NCBI RefSeq assembly: GCF_007655135.1
Contig: NC_045129.1
Span: forward strand, 19,814,274-19,878,273
DNA length: 64,000 nt
Reading direction: 5' to 3'
Origin: Punica granatum
Lineage: Eukaryota; Streptophyta; Magnoliopsida; Myrtales; Lythraceae
The notes beneath the pieces are model-generated. The model saw nothing but the letters and a program-made list of their open reading frames with translations, did no database searches and was not told where the DNA came from. Both the position numbers and the translations under genes were made by a program. This document shows, one piece after another, positions 35,872-47,690 of this stretch. Numbering within the stretch: position 1 is the first letter of the stretch; each line of letters starts with the position of its first letter.

Positions 35872-36556
35872 GTCCGTCAGGGGATATCAACACTGCGCCA
35901 ACTCCGGATCCCACGGAATTGACACCCCCGTCGAAGTACATCTTCCATGTTGGCTCATCCTTCTCTTCATCTACTTGGAGGATTCCTTCATCTGGGAAGT
36001 CCGTGTTTATCGGCGTGTCATCGTTGATCGGGAATTCGACTAGATGGTCGGCGATTGCTTGCCCTTTGACCGACGTGCGGGGCACGTACTCTATGTCGTA
36101 TTCCGTCAGTTGACAGCGCCATTTCGCGATGTTCCTCATGGAGGAGGGGCTATCGAGCAAATATTGCAGGGGGTCCGCTTTTGACAACAAGCGGATTGTG
36201 TGATAGAGCGTGTACTGTCGGAACCTTTGCATGACCCATACTAACGCGCAACACATTTTCTCGATCTCCGGATAATTGGATTCCCCTTCGGTGAACTTCT
36301 TGCTCAAGTAATATATCGCCCTTTCCGTGCGTGTCGACCCTTCTTCTTGCCCTAGCATGCACCCTAAGGACTGCCGGCGTACTGTGAGGTATAAAATGAG
36401 GGGATGATTTGGCATAGGTGGCACTAATACCGGTGGTTGAATTAGGTATGTCTTGATGGTGTCGAAGGCATTCTGACATTCGTGGTCCCACTCCATTGCT
36501 GCATTCTTGCGAAGCAAGCGAAAGAGCGGTTGACACTAATCCGTCAAGTTTGCGAT
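35872..36556 (-). pseudogene. pol: Tat-lineage pol fragment: RT end, first RNase H, start of second RNase H
   Basis: The sense frame from 36517 (numbering from that Met) shows the end of reverse transcriptase, then the Ty3-type RNase H/connection region (LILYLTV at 40-46, ALVWVMQRFRQYTL at 91-104, DIEYVPR at 141-147) and the opening of the archaeal-type RNase H with D196 in MYFDGG. The expected catalytic Asp of the first RNase H is absent at LTV (44-46), as is usual where Tat elements carry a second RNase H. An in-frame TAG lies just upstream at about 36536-36538. The fragment is cut at 36557 by element G and at 35871 by solo LTR B. Gag, protease and most of RT of element A are not in the window. 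Confidence 0.88.
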
Positions 36557-37844
36557 TGCCAGCACCCCATTTTGGCCCACCGGCTTCCTACACGAGAATC
36601 CCCGACCAAAGACGGGTTACTATTCATCACTCGGCAATCAAAGTCGAACGTGCGGGCACAGAGTCATGAATGACAGGAGAAAAGCTGGGTCCACTGGAAA
36701 AGCAGAAGAGAGCCGTCAGAAGAACAGACAAACAAGGAATCCCGAAAACGGCTAAGCTGGCATTGTGGCACTATTCATCACCGAATCACTGAAGCACCGA
36801 AAGGTGCCCAATATGGGACTCTAAAAATCCCTCTCAGTGCCTAAGTGACCAACGACACGTCCAGGTGCGTTTCGGGGGCATACCGCTTAAGCCGGGACAC
36901 CCCCGATCTCTCACGGACGCCTTTTCTAACAGGACTCCCGGGACTCGCTCCACTGACAAGTAAACGGCACCCCAAAACGGGCCTACAGGCACCCAGGGAC
37001 CACCGGGGTTGGGGAACAAGCTTCAGATGACCTTTCGGAGCTCGACTTGGTCTCCCGAGGGACGTTTCAGTGGTCACAAATGCCTCCCGGCGAGCCTTCG
37101 GGGCATGTTCGTGACAAACAGAGATCACAGCGATCCTCGAACGCCTCGAGACATTCGAAAAACACTGAGAAAGCCCCAGTCACAAGTCCCCAGGTCTTCC
37201 CGGGCCAACGGTCCTCGGTCGGAGACGACGAGCGAACGACCGCACGAGACAAGAGGGTCACCGAGACGAACAATAAGACACACAAAGGGCAATCGGAGAC
37301 CGGGGGCACTCAACTCCACTCCGAATGTCCGAACAGGGCAAAACCGACTCTCGAGGCGCCGAGTCACCCGAACACTCGTTCCCACGACGTATGGCGATAT
37401 TAGGCTCATTCAAACCCTCTTCGTTCAAGCATTCCAAATCTATTAATTAATTGGGCATCGGAGATCGGACGCGCATTCAATCGAGTCTCAAGCTTTTTCC
37501 GGCTTTTCTCTTAATCGAATGGGACCCACAGCTCAGCCAAGCCAAGCCACCAAGCCGCGGCTCAACCCCAAGCCACGGCTCAATCCCTTAAGCCGCGGCT
37601 CAGCCGCAATTAGCCTCGGCTCACCCCTTGGCCGGCTGCTCAACCCCTCTCCTCTTCCCTCCACCACACAATTCAAATTGCTCTTACACACACTCACATC
37701 CATCATCTCCCATCAACTTTCCCTAACTTCCCCTACACTCAACATGACCATTTCCCCATCCTAATCTCCCTCCAAAATTCGGCAGCCACCCTAAGCCCCC
37801 TCTAACCGCACTTAGCTTCTTCTAATCGAACCATTAGAGCCTCC

Positions 37845-37850
37845 TATAAG
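37845..37850 (+). promoter_or_regulatory. TATA box of LTR G
   Basis: TATAAG within CTCCTATAAGTTCCC, about 1.29 kb into the LTR. It would drive genomic RNA of element G. The context is conserved in C and H. Confidence 0.55.
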
Positions 37851-40800
37851 TTCCCATTCATCATTAGACTTAATCACTTCTTCCACTTCACTCTCTCTCA
37901 AGCCAATCTCTCTCCAAAAACCTCTCAAACTCCAGCCACTTCCCACGCCTTCGTCCAGCCCGTGCCAAGGCCAAAACCAGCCAAAATCACCGGAAAACCA
38001 CCCGGTATTCCGATAACCACCCGACCCGACTTAAACCAAAAATCATCAAACTCCCTAGTCTACCTATTTCCCACCCCCATAAGTTCATTTCCGGGCTTAG
38101 ATTTTCCATTTGAGACCCCCAACATCACATTCCAGCGACAAGAGCGATCGGGTCCCTAGACATTACCGAGTGCGCACCGAGCCCTCTACGAGTGCCATTT
38201 CGCCCCACGACCTTGGTAAGTCGTACCATCACGCTCAAAGAGTTCCTCACAACCCTCACCCTCCCCCGTGAAGAGGTGGTCCCGATCTGAGGGCCGATCC
38301 ACCGTGCACAACCACCGTTTCATCGTTTTTTCCTTTACCGGGTTCTTTTCCTTTACCGTGCGTTCACTCACTGTTTCGGGTCCATCTAGGGTTTGGCACG
38401 TTCGGGACTACCCACGGGCATCTAGATCCGTCTCTTAGGTGTCCAACGAGCCCGACCTCGCACCGTACCGTGGCCGGAGCAAGCGTACCGACCCATTTTC
38501 CCGAAACTGCCGTGGCTGCACCTCCTCTCGGGTCACTCCACCCGTAGCTCTAAACCGAGTCTTGCGACTCTCAAGGCCGCTTCCCCGACTCTTTTCCTCG
38601 TACATCGAGGCTAGGTAACATCTCTTTACAACTTAGAAGGACTAGGGTCCTTAATCTTTGTCTATACGAAACGATGATATAGTCTAAAGATTCGGAATGT
38701 ATGAAAGTTCATATTTTTCTTTTGGATCCATGCTTCCCATGCACTTTCATGCACGCACGTCCATCATGTCTCGTTTATATGCCATATAACGTCTATGCCG
38801 TGAGGGGAAAGGACTAGAATCGAGGAAGAAGAGACTTTCAAGCCATGGTTGGACCATGGGAACCCACGGTCTATGTCCAAAGGGGGGACCCGTGGGTTCT
38901 TTTGGTCCTTCCGAGGCCTAATCGGCCTCTTCTCCCCCGAAACTTGTTAGTTCCCGTGTTATTATCATTATTCGTTGCATGAGATGTATTGGCATGGCGG
39001 GAAAAGACTCGGATCAGGGTCGAAGAGCCCACCTTGACCCATGTGAGTCACAGGAACTCACGGTTACCCTTGAAAGGGACGACCGAGAGCTCCCTTGGAC
39101 CACACGGGTCCGAGGCGGCCTCTTTGGCTCCGAGATAGGTCGGTTCCCGCATTTCACGCTTTCCCATCGTAGGAGTCGATGCCGTCTTTGTTATTTCCAT
39201 TTAAACACCTCGTTCGTGCGTGTTTGTATGATTTTATGTGACCATGATCGTGATAGTGTTGAGATGATTAGAACATGTACTATTAACGTGTTTGACGTGC
39301 TAAGCATGCAAGGAACGGCTCGAACCGACGTGGTAGACCACCCGTGACCCAAGGCGGGTCAAGGGGACCTCTCGGCTTAGTCCCTTGGAAGATGGCCGAG
39401 TGTCCCTTGACCCCTCCCGGATCTAGGGTGGTCTTCTTCGTCGTTTCGTGCTCATTCCTTGGAATTGAGTGTACTTATGTTCGTGTTCTATCGCTAGCCA
39501 TGTGTTAATTTCACGATAGATAAATTGACTTCGGGCCATTACCCATTAAACCCATAATACTTATAATATGAGGTCACCACCACCGAATAATTTCACAAAC
39601 GGGACAAACGGGACGTATCACGTGGCTAATTAAATCACTTGGATTAAATAATTGGGTGAATCGATCCTTAATTCGTAAACGCATTGATGATTTACGGAAC
39701 GGCGAGAATGCCCTTTTCCATTAAAAGCTCACAATTTCAAAATACCGAGACACGTAACATGAATAGAATTGATGTCTAACGAGTACTCGCGTGCTACGAC
39801 TCGAGTCCGGGCCCGATTTGAGGCGGCTCGAGTCAAGGCGCGCGAGTCCTTCTTAGACTCCTTTGTGTGACGCGATCTCCAATTTATATCCGAACATTGA
39901 TATGTTATCGTCCAAGGGCATAATCGTCATTCCGCGATTCACCGATACCCTAGGCGTTAGGGAGTTGGAAACACCTCGATCTTGAACGAAAAGGGCGACC
40001 TGTTCGGGTGCAAGTTTCATTTGCACGGCCCATTCCGTTCGCTTTCGGTGTTTCTATCTTCCTATCGTAAATTCGGTGGCGAACATTTTATTTCAGTTAC
40101 AAAACACGAAGAACCGAATTAATCATCTATTTGACCTAATCAAATATTAGATGATGGCTAGGCGGAATGATAGATTCCAATCTAGAGTCAAAACACAAGT
40201 TTGGTTAATTCGGTGAAACCATAGTGACACTCAACCAAATAAGAGCTCTAAAACAAATTCACTCATGTAATCGGCTTAAAACCATATTCTAGCCCACCAT
40301 CTATGTTTGCCTAGGCTAGACACATTGTTTGCTAATCAACCCCGGCTAACAACTGATTAAATCACGTACATTCGACTTAACACACAACTTGTCTGTATTC
40401 ACCTACATTTGTCAGTTGTTATTTGTCTTTCATCAGTTTTATCAGTTTTCTTCTGTTTTCCATTGTCTTTTACTGATTTGTTGCGATTCGGGTCCGAGCC
40501 CATAGGTTACGTGTTGCACAGGGTCCGACGCCCCAAATCACCGAACACGAGGTCCAACGCCTCCTAATTCACTGAGCGCGTGCAACCCGAGGGCAGAATG
40601 GGATCTAGTCTCGAGTCACCATCGCGCTCCAAACATGGCCTATGTGGAAGGCAATTTGGATTGGATGCGTGAAACGTGTTTAGATATCACCCGGGAGCTC
40701 GATCGGTCCAACGGTTACAGTGGGAATCAACCGGTTCTCCTGCAAACCGTTGGAACGATCGGACCCGACCCCCGGCTCCTTGAGCCCGCGTTGCCTTAAT

Positions 40801-41271
40801 TTACTTATCGGTTATTCAAAATACACGGAGAGCTGGAGTGGAATATTGGCCCAATGCAAACCAATCGGGATCCATTTACTTATTCAGTTATACCTTGTAA
40901 TTATTCGAGAAAACATGGCAAGGATTTTATTTGTACATTCACTCATTCATTTGTAAGGATCCCCGATCGGCAAGCGAGAGGTCCGAGTGTCAAACCGGTC
41001 AAGTTGGTCCATTGTTACCAAGAGATGAGTAAGCTCGAACACTCGTGGTCTCGGTTCGTGCAAGGAATCGATCATCACAGTTCGATGAACTGTAACGCTA
41101 AGATAGTGAACCGATTCCTCGACGCACAAGCCTACTCATCTTTCGGATCATTGGCCACACTTGATCAATTCATCGATTTTACGGTGTCAAAACGGGCGAG
41201 TCAAGTGCAACCCTAAATCACGCGGTAAATAAATAAAACGGCAAGCCTAGCAAACTAGAGTACCGAAAGGG

Positions 41272-41294
41272 CGTGCGGGATATAGGCCCGCACG
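41272..41294 (+). other. Conserved U5 hairpin, LTR G
   Basis: CGTGCGGG, a 7-nt loop ATATAGG, then CCCGCACG: 8 perfect pairs. It is present intact in J1 (50223-50245), J2 (61124-61146), B (26532-26554) and F2 (27718-27740), slightly altered in F1 and E, and broken in H. Confidence 0.75.
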
Positions 41295-41419
41295 TAATAG
41301 AACCCCCGAATTCGGAATTTCCGGTTCCGTACGACCATTGCCTTAGTATTTAGGTGTACCTCGTACCCCTAGACCCAGGTGACTCAACGGCCCTCGACCT
41401 ACTGGTCGTAAACAGTGAG

Positions 41420-41429
41420 TGGCGACTCC
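41420..41429 (+). promoter_or_regulatory. PBS-like decamer in U5 of LTR G
   Basis: TGGCGACTCC, identical to the first 10 nt of the true PBS, 122 nt upstream of it. Confidence 0.6.
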
Positions 41430-41541
41430 TTCTCACGTGCGTCCGTCGTGCGTCCCCGGGAAGGTGGATACTCCTGAGCCGCGTTGCGTAGGCTTCGCGC
41501 ATGCGTGCCCCGACAAGATTAAAATTCGGGTGCGCACAGCT

Positions 41542-41559
41542 TGGCGACTCCACTGGGGA
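41542..41559 (+). promoter_or_regulatory. Primer binding site of element G (tRNA-Arg)
   Basis: TGGCGACTCCACTGGGGA, three bases after the LTR end. It is the exact complement of the 3' end of plant tRNA-Arg(ACG), including CCA, as I know that tRNA. Arg-tRNA priming is typical of Ogre-like elements. Confidence 0.9.
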
Positions 41560-42144
41560 TACTTAGAGGGTTCGGGCTCGTTTCCGGTTGCTTGCTTGCA
41601 TGTTTATTTATCGCTTTCCGTACATTTATTTTCAAGCACCTTTATTTCTTGCATTTGCATCACATCATTCTAGCGGGTTCTTAGGTACCTTGTCCGAAAT
41701 CCCACGGGCACCAAGATAGGAAGCTAGGTTAGTCAGAGGTTCCGAGTAAGGGAACGGATCGAGTCGGCTATGCCACCGAACCGGCCCCCAAAGATCCTCG
41801 CTCGATTTCAAGGAATTCACACCCTTGTATCGGGAGCCCCCACCCCTAGTTAGCGGTTCTCCCAGTAGCACCGAAAACCATGCATACGCAGGGACCGTCA
41901 TGCCGGACCAATTTTTGCCTCCATGCCGTCAACCGACCCAAAAGTCGAGTCTTTGAGTCGGCCCGTAGTTTTTCTTAGGATGGGCATTTCGTTGTTTTTC
42001 TGTAAGAAAGAGCGATGTATACTGTAAAGAACACGACTACAGTCTATCTTTCCACACTGCATGCATTATTTCCGAAAAACTTAGGACATTGCATTGATTT
42101 GATTCTTAAGACGTTAAGCCGACATCTCCTCCATCTAGGTAAGG
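41560..42144 (+). other. 5' leader of element G
   Basis: Untranslated sequence between PBS and ORF1. It has a conserved block around 41680-41870 (AGGTACCTTG, TTAGTCAGAGGTTCCGAGTA, CAAAGATCCTCGCTC) that recurs in J at 50650-50790, and a second around 41940-42090 that recurs at 50920-51070. Conservation in a non-coding relative suggests RNA packaging or splicing signals; that is an inference. Confidence 0.7.
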
Positions 42145-43642
42145 ATGGACCGCCCGGCTCCCGGTCTCAGACTCGAAGTGATCACACCACCAAGGCAAGA
42201 CATCATGCGCATTTGGAGGACTCTCCGACCGGTGGATCGCGCATTCATCCTGGGCATCATAGGAGACATGGTCATGCTCACGGAAACTCCGGTGGATTGG
42301 ATCTTCTTGAGGACCGCCATGGAGTTTTGGGACCCCGAACACGCAGTATTCAACTTTCAAGGGACGGAGTTGACACCCACAATCGAGGAGTACACGGCAC
42401 TCATCCAGAGGCCCACATCCACGACCCAAGGCATATTTGTGCCCAACCCGTTCGCGACCATTCGGAGTCAGCTCTCCAGCCTCCTCGGCATACCTACCCA
42501 AGACATCCACGAAGAGCTTCACCAAGGATGGGATCACGGCATCAGGATCGCGTGGCTCTCCGATTGGACACTCCTCCGCACATTGACACCCTCGACAGCA
42601 TCCTATCAGCGCGACGCATGCCATGGATTCCTCCTCATAGTCTTTGGCACTCTCCCATTCCCGTACTCGCCGAACCTCATTGACGGAGCTATAGCCCAAG
42701 TCGTCCTCCAAGCGGTGGGAGGCCATAGTTACGTGGAGGCTTTACTAGCCGAGACCGTTCGGTCTCTAGACTATGTTAGAGAGGTTCGGCGCGGCAGGAT
42801 AAGGGGATCCCCGCACCTGCTGCAGATTTGGCTTCTCGCCCATATCTGCCCCTTTTGCTCATCACATCCGTTCTCCTACATCGCCGATGAGCGCTCGCTG
42901 ATCGAGCGCCTGGTACCGGTTATCCCACCTCCCGAGCACAGCTTCTCGGAATGGAGGCACTTTTGGCGCGAGCTGACGCCCTCACGGTTCCTATGGGTCG
43001 CCCGATGGAATCCCGGCAACCCCATGATCACAAGATGTCCCGGGATTGTGGGAGTCCCCCTTTTTAGCCACTTGGGGAGCACGCTCATATTCCCCGGCCG
43101 GGTAATCAGATAACTCGGCGGCCTACAGGACATTTCCACCGAGGCGGACCGCCTACCTTTCCGCATCCAATGGGCCGACTCTATATCCACGGCCCTCGCA
43201 AGATTCCTACAGATTCGGGAGATTCACCGCCAACGGGACGCTAGCACCATAAAGCGTCTGTACTTCCCCGAGCACCCCACCGACGAAGAGCGAGCGTTCT
43301 CCGCCACATCAGCATACGGCCCGGTTCTATCCGCAGGGATCGACATCGTCGCAACGGTCCTAGGACACCCCGACTCCCCGAGCTGCACCTACCCCCGCTC
43401 CCGAAGCCGAAAGCTCCACCCAAGCGGCTATGCGCGCAGAGCTACGGACCATCAGGGAGGAACGAGACAGGCTTCGTTGCGAACTCGTCGACTCTCGCGC
43501 GGAGGTCGCGGACTACAGGGAGCTTCAAACGGAGTTAGCTCGAGCACGTGCCCGGGTCGAGCATTTAGAGAGGGAGATGGCCCGTTTGAGCGCGAGGTTG
43601 GACCGAGCGCGTGCAAGGGCGCGCGTGATCTCCCACCCTTAG
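42145..43642 (+). pseudogene. Ogre-type ORF1 protein (DUF7745-like), stop and frameshift
   Basis: An additional reading frame before gag, typical of Ogre-like Tat elements; its function is not known. The frame from ATG 42145 runs 322 codons (MEFWDPEHAVFNF, TPTIEEYTAL, HGFLLIVFGTLPFPY, IWLLAHICPF) and resembles the plant DUF7745 family, a family number I give from memory. A TAA at 43111-43113 interrupts it. The same frame continues (RFLQIREIHRQRDA) to about 43360, then a one-base shift leads to a frame ending at 43640-43642. The last 70 residues (MRAELRTIREERDRL onward) are a charged, heptad-rich coiled coil. Intact length would be near 500 residues, so these two lesions alone separate it from an open gene. 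Confidence 0.8.
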
Positions 43643-43956
43643 GATTAGCGCATGCGCCCGTTTTTGCCCTCGCTCGGACCCACGCCGCTCTCAACCGGCC
43701 ACCGAGCGCAAAGGGATGTCGGCTTTACGTTTAGGTTTCTTTTATTTCGTGCGTTGTATTTTGCAAAACTATGGAACTCGAATCAAATCAATGTAATGAC
43801 ATTAGCATTTCGAAAACTCATGAATCTCATACATCTTGTCCCTTTATTTATTCCGTGCTTATCATTTCAAAATGTCAATGTTGCCCTTACACCCTCTTGG
43901 AATCTAGGTGATCGCAACTGGCGTCGCACCGTTACCCGACTCATCAACGACTCAGG
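43643..43956 (+). other. ORF1-gag spacer of element G
   Basis: A non-coding AT-richer stretch. The part around 43770-43840 (GAATCAAATCAATGTAATGACATTAGC-like) recurs in J near 51115-51170, directly after J's leader. This shows that J has lost the ORF1 segment. Confidence 0.7.
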
Positions 43957-45168
43957 ATGGCGGAAGAGGATTGAGTCGATATCTCCGAAGAAGTCAACCC
44001 ACCAGTTCCGGCTCATTCTCAACCACCTCCGACGCACGCTCCGCCGCCTCCGACTCCTGCAGGCATACTCCCGGCGTATTCGGGTGCCCCTCCGACACAT
44101 CTCCCACCCCCGGCGTCTTCAGGGGCGCCCCTTCCACAAGCTCCACTGACGTCGTCCACCTCCGACGACCAAGCCCGCATCACGGCACTGGAGGGCACGG
44201 TCAACCAAATGGTCGCTAACATGGCAGAACTGCTCGCCCTGCTTAGAGGACCGAACCGCGCATCTTCGAGCTCCATACCCCCACCGGGGCAAGGGCCGAC
44301 GGTCGACCCAACACCTTGGGTTCCACCGACCCAAGCCCCGGAGAACACAGATGCGCCCGCACCACCAACACTGCGTACGTCCATGGCTTACCCCTTCACC
44401 AGTCCATTTCCGTCGCCACCGGCCCCCACGGCCGTCCCTCTTCCACCGGCGGCATTCCTCACTTTAGATCAGGTCTTATCCGCGCCGCCGCCCGTCTCCA
44501 TACCGGCCCCAGCCATGGTCTATACAGTACCCCCGCCGACGGTCTTCCTGGCACCCAGTGCACCTGCTCTGACTCATCCTCAAGCCACGGAGCTTCCTCC
44601 CTACCCATCTCTACAACCTCATGTCGGCCTCTCTTACCAGGTACCGCCCCCTATAAACACCACTTTCCACGAACCAGGCATACCGACTCATGCGGCCCAG
44701 TTCGCCTCACCGACGCACTTCTTCTCCGAGGCCGACACCGAGCAGGAACGTAGGTTGAAGCGAATGGAAGAGACGATACGAGCCCTACAAGCAAATGATG
44801 CTCGACCCGATGCGCGCTACGGTGACTGCAGCTTATTCCCGGGCATGCGGCTGCCCCCGAAGTTCAAGATCCCAGAGTTCAAGACCTACGGGGGTACGAC
44901 GGATCCACGCCACCACCTCCGCCATTACCGGGGGAAGATGCTACAGTATTGGGAGTACGAGGAGTTCGTCATCCATTCCTTCCAAGACAGCCTGTCGGGA
45001 TCCGCTCTCGATTAATTCATGTCATTGAAGGCTGAGGACATTCCGACGTGGGAAGACCTCTCCCGGAAGTTTATCGACCAATACCGATATTGCGCGGAAG
45101 CGCCTCCCACCCTCCTGGAGTTGAGCACAAAAGAAATGGCACGGGGCCAAAGGTTCGAAGAATACGCT
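43957..45168 (+). pseudogene. gag: Tat-lineage gag, N-terminal two thirds, interrupted by J
   Basis: Gag forms the virus-like particle in the cytoplasm and packages element RNA. The frame from ATG 43957 meets a TGA at codon 6, then stays open through a Pro-rich N-terminal region with a short predicted helix (ITALEGTVNQMVANMAELLALL). The capsid region follows (FKIPEFKTYGGTTDPRHHLRHY, then FVIHSFQDSLSGSAL). A TAA at 45013-45015 stands where relatives have Trp, and the frame continues (MSLKAEDIPTWEDLSRKFIDQY) to ...RFEEYA, where LTR J1 begins at 45169. The zinc knuckle, protease and pol of G would lie beyond J, outside the window. Confidence 0.88.
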
Positions 45169-46772
45169 TGTCAGCACCCCATTTTGGCTCACCATTCCAA
45201 ACAACGATATTAGCAATGATCCAAGCCACGACTTGAGCAGAACACAGAAAACGGCTCGGCAGAGCGAGAAATCACTATTCATCCTCAAGTTGGCAAAATT
45301 GAGCAAATGGCTCATGGACATGACAGAAGGACTCTACGGGTCACCAAAAGGCAACAGAGCGACCAGAGATCTCAACAATGTCCAAAACCGGCATTTTCAG
45401 TGTATTACACGGACGGTACTATTTTCCGATAGTTCGCTCGGTCGTCGGAAGATAGTAAATATTGGACTCCAAAAATCCACATCAGTGCCAAAAGGATGGA
45501 AAATGTCTTCAAAGGCATTTTGCAAATCATCTGCTCTATACAGAACAATTTTCTGTATACAGACAACTTTTCAGTGGAAGTCCAAAAATGCCGGTTTCCT
45601 GGAGAAAAGTTAATGCCAAATATCAGACGCGGCCATGCCCCATCAGCACACAGAGCATGAACAATGCTTCAGATTGTCTCTTGGAAGTCACACAGATACC
45701 TCAAATGACTTCCGAACGGCAAAACAAGCATACCCCTCTTCAGAAGAGCATAGCCGGAGAATGGTCTGATGGAATTACGGCAAATGAAGTTCATACCGCA
45801 TTGCCCAGAAAACTCTAGCAGACATTCACAATGGGGCAAAACAGACGGCAAAACCCTTCACAGTTTCCCGAGTAACCTCCGAGGAGCGGAAATGGCCATT
45901 TTCAGCGGAAATCCATGTCCGGAGGTCCTCTTTGGGGAAACTTGACGCCGAATGCTTACGTTACACAATGCTAGCCTTCTCAAGGCTCAATGTGGAATCG
46001 TCGGAATAAATCACACAACTCATCTAGACCTCCCGAACAGCGCTTTAGAGGTCTCAGATACACTCTTCAAGTCCTTGGAGGTCTGATCTTGACAAACAGA
46101 GATTACAGTAATCTCCGGAGTGCCCAAGCAACTCAGAAGTCATCCTGAGAAATCCAGTTTCGGCCTCCTAGGACGTCTCCGGCCCCACGTTAGCATTACC
46201 GGCTTAAGGGATGATTGTTCACGTTGACTGACAATTGATGTCAAAATGACCAACGTGAGATGCAGACACAAGATATGCTGTCAGAAGCGGACAACTTCGC
46301 TCTGGTCATCTGCAATGAGCAAAACCGGCCTCGGAGCCTCATATGCTTCCGGGGCATTTCTCAATGCAAAATGTCAATCTCGGGCTCATTAACTCCGTTT
46401 TCACGCGTATACCGACAATTCGACGTTCAATTCGAACCACGAACTTCGAATACGCGACCAATCGAGACTCGAGTCTTTTCCCGGTTTCTCCTCACAAGCC
46501 GTGGGACCCACGGGCTGCCCAAGGGCAACCGCCCTTTGCCGCAAAGTTTTCGGCCTTTTCCCCTTTCTCTCTTGCCCTCACCTAGCCCAAAATATCTTTG
46601 GTCTTTCTAGTCAACACTCAAACCATTAACTACACCTCCATTAATGCTTCTTGGCTCTTCCTCATCAAGATACATGGAGGACATTCATCCTCATCTTCAT
46701 TAGGGCAACCGACTTTTGCTAATGAGGCCCTTAATGGTGCTTTGTTTTTCTTAATTGCTCATTAGCTTCACA

Positions 46773-46780
46773 TATATATT
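46773..46780 (+). promoter_or_regulatory. TATA box of LTR J1
   Basis: TATATATT in CACATATATATTGCC, about 1.6 kb into the LTR at the same relative place as the F TATA box. The J2 copy is at 57672-57679. Confidence 0.5.
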
Positions 46781-47094
46781 GCCTACTTGTCATTAAGCTA
46801 ATCACTCATGAAGCACACATGATCTTGCTAGTTTCTCCCTCTAGAAAATGCTCTCAACTTCTTAGGAACCAGCAGCAAGCTAAGAACTTCATGAAAACCA
46901 AGAACCAAGCCAAATATCTTTGGAGTTTAGGTCGGGATACATAGCGGGCACTATTCCGACTTATATCCAAAATTCTTCAAACTTCATAGACGACATGTTT
47001 CGGACCCAAGGATTCCATTTCTGAACACAGTTTTTTAGTTTGGAGTCGTTTGCTCATCGTTTTGGTCGTTTCGGGTGAAGTTGGAGCTCTCGGG

Positions 47095-47690
47095 TGAACA
47101 GTGACGCGTCACCAGCGTCACCAGCGTCCGTCACCGAGCGTCACCGAGCGCAACCCGCGTCCGTCACCGAGCGTCACCGAGCGCAACCTGCGAGTGTCAC
47201 CAGCGTCTGTCACCGAGCGCAACCCGCGTCTGTTACCGAGCACCCCAGCGTCCGTCACCAGCGTCACCGAGCGTCGCGGAGCGCCACCCACGTCCGTCAC
47301 CAACGTCCGTCACCAGCGTCACCGAGCGCAACCAGCGTCCGTCACCAATGTCACCGAGCGTCACTGAGCGCCACCCGCGTCCGTCACCGAGCACCCCAGT
47401 GTCCGTCACCCAGCGCGTCCGTGCCCGTCAACAGCGCGTCCGTGCCCGTCACCAGCGCCACCAGCGCTCGTCACCAGCGCCACCAGCGCTCGTCACCCAG
47501 CGCCACCAGCGCTCGTCACCCAGCGCGCCAGCGCGCCCGCGGCCGTCACCCAGCGCGTCCGCGCCCGTCACCCAGCGCGTCCGCGCCTGTCACCAGCCCG
47601 TCCGCGCCCGTCACCAGCGCGCCCGCGCCCGTCACCAGCACCATCAGCGCTCGTCACCAGCGCGTCCGCGCCCGTCACCACCGCGCCCGT
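47095..47690 (+). repeat. GC-rich minisatellite inside LTR J1
   Basis: Two phases of short repeats: first units of CGTCACCGAGCG and CCAGCGTCCG, then CGCGTCCGCGCCCGTCACCCAG-type units. J1 and J2 differ by gain and loss of single units in both phases while the flanks are almost identical. The homologous place in F carries a different GC-rich repeat. Confidence 0.85.

Larger units (their letters stand above)
36557..41538 (+). mobile_element. 5' LTR of element G (family 1)
   Basis: A 4.98-kb plus LTR starting TGCCAGCACCCCATTTTGGC (TGTC changed to TGCC) and ending TGCGCACA. It is followed by GCT and a PBS, so it is a 5' LTR. It inserted into the pol of element A; the left flank GCGAT (36552-36556) is the expected target copy. 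The TATA box is at 37845-37850, the U5 hairpin at 41272-41294 and the PBS-like decamer at 41420-41429. A sense 120-codon open frame at 40854-41216 is discussed among the rejected items. Confidence 0.9.

Noticed and set aside
36557..36570. TGCC instead of TGTC at the G LTR start, considered as a different element end
   Set aside because: The next 16 bases match the family start and the LTR end and PBS are normal, so it is a single substitution.
40854..41216. A sense 120-codon frame in the LTR, open in E (12250-12612), H (18087-18449, minus) and G (40854-41216)
   Set aside because: Between E and H I count about 6 silent and 13 amino-acid changes, as expected without selection, and the frame has an early stop in B. 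The block is conserved as DNA or RNA, not as protein.
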